Positions 6,581 through 14,270 of a stretch of DNA of 14,286 bases are shown here, in pieces; within the stretch, counting starts at the first letter, position 1; every line of letters starts with the position of its first letter. Source of the stretch: Candidatus Rifleibacteriota bacterium (lineage in GTDB: Bacteria > Vulcanimicrobiota > Xenobia > Xenobiales > Xenobiaceae); assembly GCA_900772775.1 (NCBI GenBank), contig CAAGRW010000153.1:1-14286 (forward strand). The letters run 5' to 3'. The notes beneath the pieces are model-generated. The model was not told where the DNA came from. It was given only the letters and a program-made list of their open reading frames with translations, and did no database searches. A program made the translations under genes and the position numbers.

Positions 6581-7798
6581 ATGCGTTCAAGCAAAAAAAT
6601 ATTAAGTTTGCTAACTATTTTGCTTTTGCTTTTTGCGTCTAATGCTTATGCTAAGCCAATTGCCCAAAAAGCCACTACTCCCGAAACTCAAAGCGTATCT
6701 TTTATCCATTGGTCGGATATCCATTTGGGAGACAGTCGCACGCCCCGCTCCGTCTGGGACGAGGCTTTTGCTGCCGGCCGCCGTGATGATTTAGCTTCTT
6801 TTTACATTTTAAGCGGCGACTTAGTTGATAATAAAAAATTGGACAATTTGCAATTCAATAAAAGGGTAGCTGACTTTTGCTCCTCTTATTTGGAGCCTTT
6901 AGTTAAAGAAGGCAAACCCGTATTGGTAGCTTACGGCAATAACGATTTTTATATAAATTACAGTACCGATCCGGAAAATATGCGCCCTACTATGGATTTA
7001 TGGCGTAAAGCTATGGGAGATAAATATTATTTAGACGAATTGGGCAACGGTGTTTATCCCGAACGCATGGGAAATGTCACTTGGATTAGCCTCAATTCAC
7101 TTATTTTTTCTTCCATAAATTCGTGCTCTCCCACTGAACTTAAGAGTCAGCGCGAGCGTACTTTAAGCTGGTTGGCTGCTGCTCTGTCGGCAGTGCCGGA
7201 AAATTCTACAGCTGCTATCGTTTGTCACGTGCCTCCTTGCACCGACGCTTACAATCACAAATCCATGTGGGATGATGAATCGTTAAAAACTTTTCATAAA
7301 ATTCTTTCCAATGTAAATTGCCATGTAATAGTTACTTCCGGCCACACTCATCGCAATGAATTGCACACTCTTTGTATAAGCGATACCGAGACTGTGCCTA
7401 TAATTATTGTTGGCTCAATAGCTCAAAAGTATGGATATTATGCCAACTATCGCCGTACTACTTGGGAATTCAACAAAAAAACTGGTGTAGCTGAAAATTT
7501 GAGTTGGGATTTAAATTATGTCGATCCAGGAAAAGGCTGTCGTACAGAGGCTATTGAAGGGCCCACTTTGCCTCAAACTTGGATCGATTTCCGCCAGCAA
7601 ATTGCTGAAGATGATGAAGCTTATAAATATTATTTGCGCGATTTCTATTCTTGTGAAGAGAATTGGTCTAAACTTACTTACGATCAAAAGTTGCGCCGGG
7701 AATTAGTTGAAGAAGTGTTTGTCAATACTGGGTTAGAAGGCTGCGATCCAGCTATTGACGATTCTGCCGAAGCTGAAGAAGAGGCTAAAGCTGCTTAG
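6581..7798 (+). CDS. Secreted acid-sphingomyelinase-like metallophosphoesterase
   Basis: A 405-residue exported phosphoesterase. The signal peptide covers about residues 1-24 (MRSSKK, then a Leu-rich core, cleavage motif AYA|K). Metal motifs: HWSDIHLG (D46, H48), SGDLVDN (D80), YGNNDF (N120, N121, D122), CHVPP (H216) and SGHTHRNE (H255, H257). The GNND variant in place of GNHD, plus the long spacing and GHTHRNE, resemble acid-sphingomyelinase-like phosphodiesterases, which act outside the cytoplasm on phosphodiesters or nucleotides; the substrate here is unknown. The C-terminal region (about 335-390) is rich in Tyr, Trp and acidic residues, and the last 15 residues are acidic (EAEEEAKAA). The ATG at 6581 has a weak GAAAGG site 9 nt upstream. 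A terminator follows directly. Confidence 0.87.
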   Translation: MRSSKKILSLLTILLLLFASNAYAKPIAQKATTPETQSVSFIHWSDIHLGDSRTPRSVWDEAFAAGRRDDLASFYILSGDLVDNKKLDNLQFNKRVADFCSSYLEPLVKEGKPVLVAYGNNDFYINYSTDPENMRPTMDLWRKAMGDKYYLDELGNGVYPERMGNVTWISLNSLIFSSINSCSPTELKSQRERTLSWLAAALSAVPENSTAAIVCHVPPCTDAYNHKSMWDDESLKTFHKILSNVNCHVIVTSGHTHRNELHTLCISDTETVPIIIVGSIAQKYGYYANYRRTTWEFNKKTGVAENLSWDLNYVDPGKGCRTEAIEGPTLPQTWIDFRQQIAEDDEAYKYYLRDFYSCEENWSKLTYDQKLRRELVEEVFVNTGLEGCDPAIDDSAEAEEEAKAA

Positions 7799-7846
7799 TT
7801 TGGCAATAAATTGAGGCGATTCAACAATGTTGGCTGCCTAAAAGCG

Positions 7847-7890
7847 TCCGCCCTTTTTTCGATAAGTGAAAATTGGGCGGATATTTTTTT
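7847..7890 (+). terminator. Rho-independent terminator after the secreted metallophosphoesterase
   Basis: TCCGCCC (7847-7853) pairs with GGGCGGA (7875-7881). The inner TTTTC/GAAAA arms extend the stem, and TATTTTTTT (7882-7890) follows. The T-run overlaps the stop codon of the converging mfd gene (7889-7891), so the genes are packed tail to tail. Confidence 0.88.
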
Positions 7891-10800
7891 ACTTAGACAA
7901 AGCGTCTAAATAGGCGAGTATTTGTTCAATTTTAGTAATTAAAATTTGTGGTTTGGGATAATCTAAATTCCCCGCAGCGCGACCGCAAATAGCATCCAAT
8001 TGTAAAGCCATTTGATCTTGGCTAGCTTTCCAACCTACTAAATTGGACAATTTGCCCAGTTCGCGTGGAGTTAGCTGGCGCATAAAGGGAGCTACAAACC
8101 ACATAACGTCGCCTTTTACTCTAATTGAAGGTATAAGCATAGCTCGACACTTCAGTTTTATGCGCACCAAACTGAGCAAATGCTCGGTAAGCTCAGGCAA
8201 TTTTCCGTAGCGGTCGCGCAGCTCTTCGCGTATATCTTGTAACTCTTCGTTATTTTCTACTGAGGCTATACGCTTGTAAAGGACGACCTTTTGCTGCGGA
8301 TCGCCAATATAATCATCAGGCAAACCTGTAGAAATCGGCAAATCGATAACTACATTTTGCTCATTACCGGCTGCCTCTTGCTCAGGATCTTTATGATCGC
8401 GCAGCGCTTTTACAGCGTCTCCGAGCATACGACAGTATAAGCTAAAGCCCACAGCTGCTACATGGCCGGATTGTTCAGCACCCAAAATATTGCCTGCACC
8501 GCGAATTTCCAGATCGCGTTTGGCTACTTGGAAGCCGGCGCCCAGCTGAGTAAAGTCGCGGATAGTTTCCAAACGCTTTTTGGCTTGCTCGGTAAGTTTG
8601 CGGCTAGGTGGATAGAGCAGATAGCAATAACCTTGTTTGGCGCTGCGCCCTACGCGGCCGCGCAATTGGTAAAGCTGAGCCAGTCCCAAAGCGTGGGCAT
8701 TGTCGATAATAATCGTATTTACATTAGGCACATCTAGGCCGCTCTCAATGATAGTAGAGCAAACTAACACGTCGTATTGGCCTTCGTAAAACTCCATCAT
8801 GACTTTTTCTAATTTTTGTTCACCCATTTGGCCATGACCAACAGCAATGCGAGCTTGGGGAATAAGCCTTTGTAAATCGGCAGCAACTCTGGCGATACTT
8901 TGCACGCGATTGTGCAAGAAATATACTTGTCCATGGCGGCTCAGCTCGCGCACAATGGCTGCTTTTATCAATTCGGCATTGTGCTCGAAAAGATAAGTTT
9001 TGATAGGCAAACGATTTTCTGGCGGAGTTTCGATAACCGACATTTCTCTAATGCCATAGAAAGACATTTGCAAAGTGCGGGGGATAGGCGTAGCACTCAT
9101 AGACATAATATCTATACCGGCTTTCAATTCGGAAAGCTTTGTCTTGTGCATTACACCGAAGCGCTGCTCTTCGTCGATAATCAGTAGTCCCAGATTTTTA
9201 AATTTAATATCTTGGGACAGTAAGCGGTGGGTACCGATAACTATATCACATTTACCTTCAGCTAAAGCCTCGACAGTTTGTTTTTGCTCAGCAGCAGTTT
9301 TAAAGCGTGAAAGCAAGCTAATATGAATTGGATAAGGAGCTAAGCGTTCTGTAAAAGTCATAAAGTGTTGGTGAGCTAAAACTGTAGTAGGTACCAAAAC
9401 GGCTACTTGTTTACCGTGATTGACTACTTTAAAAGCCGCTCGCAAGGCAACTTCGGTTTTTCCATAGCCTACGTCTCCGCAAATAAGGCGATCCATAGGA
9501 CGAGGGCTTTCCAAATCGGCTTTTACTTCGCGTATCGCTCTAAGCTGATCTGGCGTTTCCTGATAGGGGAAGGCGTCTTCCATTTCGTGCTGCCAAGGCG
9601 TATCTGAAGGATAGGCAAAGCCTTGGGCTTTAGCTCTTTGAGCATAAATTTGCAATAATTTTTGGGCTGCTTCAGCTGCGTAAGCTCTTATCTTAGCCTT
9701 AGTTTTGCGCCAATCTGCGCCATTCATCTTAGACAAAGCTGGTTCTTTGCCATCGATGCCTTCATATTTTTGCACTAAGTCTAGCTGATCGACAGGTACA
9801 AAGACACAATCTCCCTTGGCGTATTCAAGTTTGAGCATATCGTGCTCGACATTGTTGAGAGAGAGAGTTTGTATGCCTATGTAACGAGCGATACCATGTT
9901 GTAAATGTACTACTAAATCGCCGGGAGCTATTTCTTCTAAGCGCAGGGCACTGCCGCTTTTATCAGCCGGTTTATTCAAGCGGCGACGCAAACGCTGCCC
10001 CATAATTTCCTTATCAGTTAAAAACTCTAGCCAACCGTCATCCAATTGCACGCGGAATCCTTCGTTGGCATAACCTTGCAAAAGCAAAACTTGGCCCGGT
10101 TTCAAAAGACAAGGCTTGGTAGTAAAACCGGCTACATCGTGCTCTTCCAGCAATTCTTTAAGGCGCATAAATTGGGAAGTGAGCAATACTGTGCGCCGTT
10201 TTTCTTTTTGCCAAGTTGGCAAAGCTGCCAGAAGATCGTCTACTTTACTGGTAAAAGGCACAGCTAACTCAAAACCTGCCTCAAAGCGATGGGAAGGATC
10301 AATATTGAAATTTTGACTATTAAAGCTGTTACCCAGCACATCTACATCGGAAGCCCAAGCCGAAATATAAGCTTTGCGGAACTTGGTCAACATGCTTTCG
10401 AGCCGTTCCCATACGTAGTTAGTTTCGCTCTCTTCAATAAAACCTATAGAAGCGCCGCTAGAAGCTTGGGCTTCCCATTCTTGGTTCCATTCTTTGGCTG
10501 TGAGGCGTAATTGTACAGGCTCTTCTAAAACAACTAAAGAATGGGGAGATTTTTTTTGTAAATAGTCTGTCAACCAAGACTCGTCTTTAGAATCGCCGGG
10601 AACAGCAGGCAATAAAACTACTTCTTTAAGATCGCCGCTGGAGCGTTGAGTATCAATATTAAAGGCTCTTATAGTCTCGATCTCTTCGCCGAATAATTCC
10701 ATACGGGCCGGTTGTCCAGTAATAGGATAAACATCGATCAAGCCGCCACGCACGGCATATTGGCCGCGCCCTTCAACCATAGGTACGCGGTTGTAACCTT

Positions 10801-11470
10801 CACTATTTAATATCTCTAGCAATAACTCGACGTCAATATTTTCACCGATTTTGAGAGTTAATTTGCTTTTTTCCAGCTTTTCAGCTCTAACGGTAGGTTG
10901 CATGACGGAACGTAAAGTGGCGATAATAACCATTTGCTCTTGTCCGTCTTGTTCTTGGTATTTATCTAGCGCTTGCAAAACGGCTAGACGAGCCGGATCT
11001 GCCGTGTCGGCTTCGTCTCCCAACATTTTGACCGATTCTTTTTCTGGAAAAAGCCAAATTTGTTCTTCATTAAAGAAGGTATGACAATCTTGAAAAAGGC
11101 GCTCAGCACTATCGGAAGTGGGAGTAATCCATAAAATAATGGGTTTTAAATTTAAGCTACTGTGACAAGCTTGAATAAAAAGTGGGCGAGCTGAAGCTGT
11201 TAAGCCGCTGCATACAGTAGCTGAAGCAGTTTGCAATGACTTTAAAAGGGCACCGTTTTTAGGAGTGCGTTTCCACAATTCACTCAAATAAATATTGGCA
11301 TTGAGACAATTGCGATGAGCTACCTTTTGCTGCTGGACTTTATCATATTTTGAATTGGCCCCGCTATCGGCAGCCTGACTAGTATTATGGTTAGGGGACT
11401 CTATTTCGCCGGATTTTTCTAAGTCGGCACTGATAATATTTTTAAATGAAGAAGACTTGTTGTTACTCAT
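7889..11470 (-). CDS. mfd: Transcription-repair coupling factor Mfd
   Basis: A 1193-residue ATP-driven DNA translocase that removes stalled RNA polymerase and recruits UvrA to lesions. Domains: a polar Ser/Asn-rich N-terminal extension (1-55); a UvrB-like region with degenerate Walker A (about 60-400; GLTASARPLFIQ at 89-100, EGRGQYAVRGGLIDVYP at 233-249); a CarD-like RNA-polymerase-interacting domain (about 513-570; GDLVVHLQHGIARYIGI); translocase domains with Walker A GDVGYGKTE (665-673), DEEQ (766-769), MSATPIPRTL (791-800) and QLRGRVGRS (935-943), with the RDLEIRGAGNILG segment (985-997); and the C-terminal TRCF domain (about 1040-1140). Length is slightly above the usual 1150-1180, the excess being the N-terminal extension. 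No Shine-Dalgarno site precedes the ATG at 11470; a TATAAA box at 11491-11486 would give a leader under 10 nt. Confidence 0.98.
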   Translation of the reverse strand: MSNNKSSSFKNIISADLEKSGEIESPNHNTSQAADSGANSKYDKVQQQKVAHRNCLNANIYLSELWKRTPKNGALLKSLQTASATVCSGLTASARPLFIQACHSSLNLKPIILWITPTSDSAERLFQDCHTFFNEEQIWLFPEKESVKMLGDEADTADPARLAVLQALDKYQEQDGQEQMVIIATLRSVMQPTVRAEKLEKSKLTLKIGENIDVELLLEILNSEGYNRVPMVEGRGQYAVRGGLIDVYPITGQPARMELFGEEIETIRAFNIDTQRSSGDLKEVVLLPAVPGDSKDESWLTDYLQKKSPHSLVVLEEPVQLRLTAKEWNQEWEAQASSGASIGFIEESETNYVWERLESMLTKFRKAYISAWASDVDVLGNSFNSQNFNIDPSHRFEAGFELAVPFTSKVDDLLAALPTWQKEKRRTVLLTSQFMRLKELLEEHDVAGFTTKPCLLKPGQVLLLQGYANEGFRVQLDDGWLEFLTDKEIMGQRLRRRLNKPADKSGSALRLEEIAPGDLVVHLQHGIARYIGIQTLSLNNVEHDMLKLEYAKGDCVFVPVDQLDLVQKYEGIDGKEPALSKMNGADWRKTKAKIRAYAAEAAQKLLQIYAQRAKAQGFAYPSDTPWQHEMEDAFPYQETPDQLRAIREVKADLESPRPMDRLICGDVGYGKTEVALRAAFKVVNHGKQVAVLVPTTVLAHQHFMTFTERLAPYPIHISLLSRFKTAAEQKQTVEALAEGKCDIVIGTHRLLSQDIKFKNLGLLIIDEEQRFGVMHKTKLSELKAGIDIMSMSATPIPRTLQMSFYGIREMSVIETPPENRLPIKTYLFEHNAELIKAAIVRELSRHGQVYFLHNRVQSIARVAADLQRLIPQARIAVGHGQMGEQKLEKVMMEFYEGQYDVLVCSTIIESGLDVPNVNTIIIDNAHALGLAQLYQLRGRVGRSAKQGYCYLLYPPSRKLTEQAKKRLETIRDFTQLGAGFQVAKRDLEIRGAGNILGAEQSGHVAAVGFSLYCRMLGDAVKALRDHKDPEQEAAGNEQNVVIDLPISTGLPDDYIGDPQQKVVLYKRIASVENNEELQDIREELRDRYGKLPELTEHLLSLVRIKLKCRAMLIPSIRVKGDVMWFVAPFMRQLTPRELGKLSNLVGWKASQDQMALQLDAICGRAAGNLDYPKPQILITKIEQILAYLDALSK

Positions 11471-11719
11471 ATTGTTTTAGCGTTTTTTATAGGCAAAGAT
11501 AATAAAAAAAAATAGACTCTGTGCAGTTTAGCAGTTTGCCGCAAGTGCCGTAAAGCAATTTAAGATGTATTTTCGCTAAAAAATGGCTGGACTTTTTTGC
11601 CAGGATAACAAGAGACAGAAGGAGAATAGCCGAAACCGCTTTAGTTGTGGCCAGGTGGCGACGTTTTACTTGGTTTTACATTTTGCTAAACGTTATTATT
11701 TTTGTTTGAGGGATGACTT
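11471..11719. other. Divergent intergenic region between mfd and the GGDEF-type gene
   Basis: This 249-nt spacer holds the start signals of both genes. Its middle (about 11610-11662) is richer in G and C than its flanks and has short complementary stretches such as CTGG/CCAG (around 11586-11602), so a structured leader is conceivable. I do not recognise a riboswitch in it; I looked specifically for a cyclic-di-GMP (GEMM) motif. A 58-codon ORF (11583-11759) overlaps the next gene and lacks coding support. Confidence 0.4.
11670..11699 (+). promoter_or_regulatory. Candidate promoter of the GGDEF-type gene
   Basis: TTGGTT (11670-11675) and TATTAT (11694-11699) are separated by 18 nt. The -10 matches consensus at five of six bases and the -35 at three. 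The predicted start near 11706 leaves a leader of about 14 nt, which still contains the GAGGG ribosome-binding site (11708-11712). Confidence 0.4.
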
Positions 11720-13585
11720 ATGGATTCCGACCAGACTTATCAGGCGTCAGTTCGCTTGAAGATATTTATGGTCGCGATCAGGGTAGTAGGTGTTATTTTA
11801 GCTCTGATCTTGACTGGCGGAAACAGCAAGGAGTCGCTATGCACTCCTTTTCCGTATGATTTTGACGATTTACCTATCATTATTACTTTTGCGGTGATCG
11901 TCTACAATATTGCTGCAGCTGTTTTCACCTGTGTTTGGAAAGATAATCAAGGCGGAGCGCCCATCATACTAACCGTATTTGATATAATACTCGGTTTGGG
12001 CTTAACTTATTTCTACGGCCCGAGTTACTTAATTTTAAGTTTTGCTCTGCCTATTTTGATGCTCTATTACATTTGGGGCAAAACTTCCGTCTTGGTGGCC
12101 GGTTCCGTTTTTGGCACTATCATTTATATTTTGATAGCGGCTTTTGCCTTCGTTTCTCGTTTGGAATCGATGCATGACGAGACTTTTGCCACTTTCTTCA
12201 AGCTCAGCTTCGCCCAGATGGGTTGTAGCTATATGCTTATCTGGATTTGCTGGGTAGCGGCTCAAGAAAATGTAGAGCGTTGCAAGAGCGAAAGTGGTTT
12301 GCAACGTGAGAAAGATTGTCTTTTCCAGGAGATCCAGGCTGCTCGCATTCAAAATGATCAGATGACTTCTGAATTGAGCGAACGCGAAAACAAATTGCGC
12401 ATGCTCAACCGCGACAATGCCGGCTTAAAAGAAGAGCTGGACATTAGTCTCAAGCGTTTGCAAGAAGCCCGTTTGGCTTTGCAAGACACCGAGAAAGCCG
12501 CCGAAGAGCAAGGCCAGAAAGTTTCTCAGGCTGCTCGTCGTGAAAAATTGCAAATTCAACGTCAGTTGGCCATTATGCAACAGCGTTTGGAGCGTCAGGT
12601 TCGCTTGGTAGAAGTTTCTCGCAAGCTTTCCGGCAGCTTGGCCCTTTCCGATACACTTTTAGCTCTGACTGAGCAATTGCAAACTTTCCTTCCTTGTCAA
12701 AGCTGCGTTATTTTCATGCTTGATGAAGTTGAAGGCCAAAAGAAACTTTTTGCTGAGGTCGCTGCTAGTCCGTTCACTGATATTTTCCGCAACTATAGTT
12801 TGCAAATAGGCGAAGGCGCTCCCGGTTACGCGGTCAGCACTCTCACTCCTTTCAAAATTGACGATGGCAGTGTTGATATGAATGGCACGGTTCTTTCTAC
12901 TGTAGTAGATAAAGAACGCAGCGCTTTGGTTGCTCCTTTGGCTGTGCCTGCTCAAACTATCGGTGTTGTTTACTTAGGTAGAGCTGCCGATCACGCTTTT
13001 ACAGAAGATGAACTCGATCTTTTAATCGACTTCTGCGAAATGGCTAGCGTAGCTTTGGGCAATTCTATTTTGTATCAAAGAGCTGTCAACAACGGTTTAC
13101 GCGATCCTTTAACAAATTGCTACAATACGCTTTTCTTAGAAGAGCGTATGCGTGAAGAGCTCAAGCGCGGCAATCGCTACATGTATTCCGTATCTTTGTT
13201 GCTCTTCAGTTTAGATGGTTTCAACCAAATAGTCGCCAACTTAGGCCAAGATGTGGCCGACAACGTCTTGCGCGAAGTTGTAGGTGTAGTGCGCAAAATT
13301 ACTCGTGAAATCGACGTTTTAGGCCGCTTAGAAGGCGATACTTTTGCCTTGCTTGTCGACCATGCCGATCGTGTAAAGTGCTCTGAAGTTGGTGAACGTG
13401 TGCGCGATGCTATTGCCAATCACGCTTTCGTAGTAGGCGGCCGTCGCATTAGAGTAAGCATTTCCGTAGGCGCTGCTGGTAGTCCTCACGACGCTGCCAA
13501 CGCCGAGCAACTTACTATGCGCGCTTCAGCAGCCATGCAACAAGCCCAACAAGCTGGCGGCAACCAAGTTTGCCTCTGGAGCTAG
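11720..13585 (+). CDS. Membrane GAF protein with degenerate GGDEF domain and intact I-site
   Basis: A 621-residue sensor-type protein. Order: about six membrane segments (roughly 12-32, 52-72, 82-98, 102-120, 124-145, 162-181); a long coiled coil (about 185-300, rich in Glu, Arg, Gln, Leu); a GAF domain (about 301-455); and a GGDEF-fold domain (about 458-620) beginning with DPLTNCYN. The active site is altered: the GGDEF loop reads EGDTF (538-542), so the catalytic Glu is Thr541, and the strand normally holding D-x-D-x-F-K reads S497-L-D-G-F-N, so the first metal aspartate is Ser. The inhibitory-site motif R529-E-I-D532 sits at exactly the canonical distance before the loop. Synthesis of c-di-GMP is therefore unlikely and binding of it plausible, as in PelD, whose domain order is similar. 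GAGGG precedes the ATG. Confidence 0.9.
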   Translation: MDSDQTYQASVRLKIFMVAIRVVGVILALILTGGNSKESLCTPFPYDFDDLPIIITFAVIVYNIAAAVFTCVWKDNQGGAPIILTVFDIILGLGLTYFYGPSYLILSFALPILMLYYIWGKTSVLVAGSVFGTIIYILIAAFAFVSRLESMHDETFATFFKLSFAQMGCSYMLIWICWVAAQENVERCKSESGLQREKDCLFQEIQAARIQNDQMTSELSERENKLRMLNRDNAGLKEELDISLKRLQEARLALQDTEKAAEEQGQKVSQAARREKLQIQRQLAIMQQRLERQVRLVEVSRKLSGSLALSDTLLALTEQLQTFLPCQSCVIFMLDEVEGQKKLFAEVAASPFTDIFRNYSLQIGEGAPGYAVSTLTPFKIDDGSVDMNGTVLSTVVDKERSALVAPLAVPAQTIGVVYLGRAADHAFTEDELDLLIDFCEMASVALGNSILYQRAVNNGLRDPLTNCYNTLFLEERMREELKRGNRYMYSVSLLLFSLDGFNQIVANLGQDVADNVLREVVGVVRKITREIDVLGRLEGDTFALLVDHADRVKCSEVGERVRDAIANHAFVVGGRRIRVSISVGAAGSPHDAANAEQLTMRASAAMQQAQQAGGNQVCLWS

Positions 13586-13612
13586 TTTTTCGCAGCTTAT
13601 TGGAATAAACTG

Positions 13613-13649
13613 AAAAAGAGAATCGAAATAACTTTCGATTCTCTTTTTT
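13613..13649. terminator. Rho-independent terminator, 16-bp perfect stem
   Basis: Bases 13613-13628 pair perfectly with 13633-13648 around the 4-nt loop TAAC. The A-run on the left and T-run on the right make it usable in both directions. It lies 27 nt after the GGDEF-type gene stop. Confidence 0.92.
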
Positions 13650-13650
13650 G

Positions 13651-13680
13651 TTGCCAAGCGGTGAATGCTTCGTTTAGACT
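13651..13680 (+). promoter_or_regulatory. Candidate promoter of the small membrane-anchored protein gene
   Basis: TTGCCA (13651-13656; five of six to consensus) and TAGACT (13675-13680; four of six) are separated by 18 nt. The -10 box ends 7 nt before the ATG at 13688, so the transcript would begin at or next to the start codon. The promoter begins directly after the preceding terminator's T-run. Confidence 0.45.
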
Positions 13681-13687
13681 GCTATTT

Positions 13688-14026
13688 ATGATAAAAGTTT
13701 TCAAAGATTTTTATACACAACATGTGGCCGAAATTTTTCGTGGCATGGCTTTAGGGCTGCTGATGTGCGCTTTATTTTTTGCTTTTGGCTATACTCCCTC
13801 GCCAACGCCCAAAATCGGCGCAACTAAAGCAGCGGTTATTGCTGAATATGGTGAGCCGGATCAAGTGGTAACTACCGAGCAGGAAGCTGCTCAAAGGCAG
13901 CGTTATCCTTTTATATATTTGCACTATAAGTGTGGCTTTTTGAAGCGTTCAGTTACTATTATTACTATTGATGGAGCCCGTGACAGCGTTCTCAACGTCA
14001 GCCAAGATGGTACTTCCGGCTATTAA
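13688..14026 (+). CDS. Small membrane-anchored protein, possibly BamE/SmpA-like fold
   Basis: A 112-residue protein with one N-terminal membrane segment (about 19-36, MALGLLMCALFFAFGY-like) and a soluble domain. The soluble part reads IGATKAAVIAEYGEPDQVV (43-61), then FIYLHYKCGFLKRSVTIITI (about 75-94) and VLNV. This follows the G.T...V...YG.P..V, aromatic-x-Y and beta-hairpin rhythm of small BamE/SmpA-OmlA-type domains; the match is from pattern only. No lipobox is visible. GTG at 13661 is an alternative start nine codons upstream, but ATG 13688 fits the promoter placement; neither has a Shine-Dalgarno site. It stands alone between a terminator and a repeat tract. Confidence 0.65.
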   Translation: MIKVFKDFYTQHVAEIFRGMALGLLMCALFFAFGYTPSPTPKIGATKAAVIAEYGEPDQVVTTEQEAAQRQRYPFIYLHYKCGFLKRSVTIITIDGARDSVLNVSQDGTSGY

Positions 14027-14079
14027 GGCAAACGCTATATTTATTGGCTTTACAGTGTTTTGTTGTGTAGTTTTTAGCT

Positions 14080-14132
14080 TAGAGACGCTAATGGTGTTCC
14101 GCCCGCCAGTTAGCTATTTCACGCTAGCCGTG
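14080..14132 (+). repeat. Imperfect direct repeat, copy 1
   Basis: The first 40 bases (14080-14119; begins TAGAGACGCTAATGGTGT) match copy 2 at 94 nt distance with three differences. The next 13 bases are more diverged. The unit contains GCTAA (14087-14091) opposite TTAGC (14110-14114), and a small hairpin CACG-CTAGC-CGTG (14120-14132). The preceding TAGTTTTT and TTGGCTT are also shared with copy 2 after small gaps, so the true unit may be about 100 nt. The spacing is not a multiple of three, so it is not a coding repeat. Confidence 0.8.
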
Positions 14133-14173
14133 CCCTTTTACGCTTTGGCTTGTTGGCCTATAGTTTTTCCGCC

Positions 14174-14226
14174 TAGAGACGCTAATGGTGTACCGCCCGC
14201 TCGTTAGCTATTTTGTGTTAGCTGCA
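14174..14226 (+). repeat. Imperfect direct repeat, copy 2
   Basis: Second copy of the repeat at 14080. It keeps GCTAA (14181-14185) and TTAGC (14204-14208), and a hairpin TGTG-TTAGC-TGCA (14214-14226). The hairpin's arms differ from copy 1 at six of eight positions, yet all four pairs remain possible (two Watson-Crick, two G-T). The rest of the 14027-14286 tract holds no convincing gene. Confidence 0.8.
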
Positions 14227-14254
14227 TTTTTTACCATATCTACGCTCCGGCTGA

Positions 14255-14270
14255 CTGGCCTAACGGCCAG
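14255..14270. repeat. Perfect short palindrome near window end
   Basis: CTGGCC (14255-14260) and GGCCAG (14265-14270) form a 6-bp GC-rich stem with loop TAAC, followed directly by the palindrome AGGCCT (14271-14276). No T-run follows inside the window. It may belong to the same repeat tract. Confidence 0.55.

Noticed and set aside
6935..6950. GNND in place of GNHD as an inactivating change in the secreted metallophosphoesterase
   Set aside because: GNND is, to my knowledge, common in acid-sphingomyelinase-like phosphodiesterases; all other metal ligands are present.
8462..11084. Several plus-strand ORFs opposite mfd
   Set aside because: They are antisense shadows of a highly conserved gene; none has a start signal or recognisable domain.
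11600..11719. Cyclic-di-GMP riboswitch before the GGDEF-type gene
   Set aside because: The GC-richer patch lacks the conserved GEMM sequence blocks; there is no clear aptamer.
11583..11759. 58-codon ORF upstream of the GGDEF-type gene
   Set aside because: No ribosome-binding site, overlaps the next gene's start by 40 nt, and the composition is not protein-like (runs of Arg, Phe, Tyr, Cys).
13968..14207. 79-codon hydrophobic ORF over the repeat tract
   Set aside because: It starts with TTG inside the preceding gene, has no ribosome-binding site, and the repeats fall in different frames, so coding is unlikely.
14080..14226. CRISPR array
   Set aside because: Only two imperfect copies, the repeat is longer than usual, the intervening part also shows residual similarity, and there are no cas genes.
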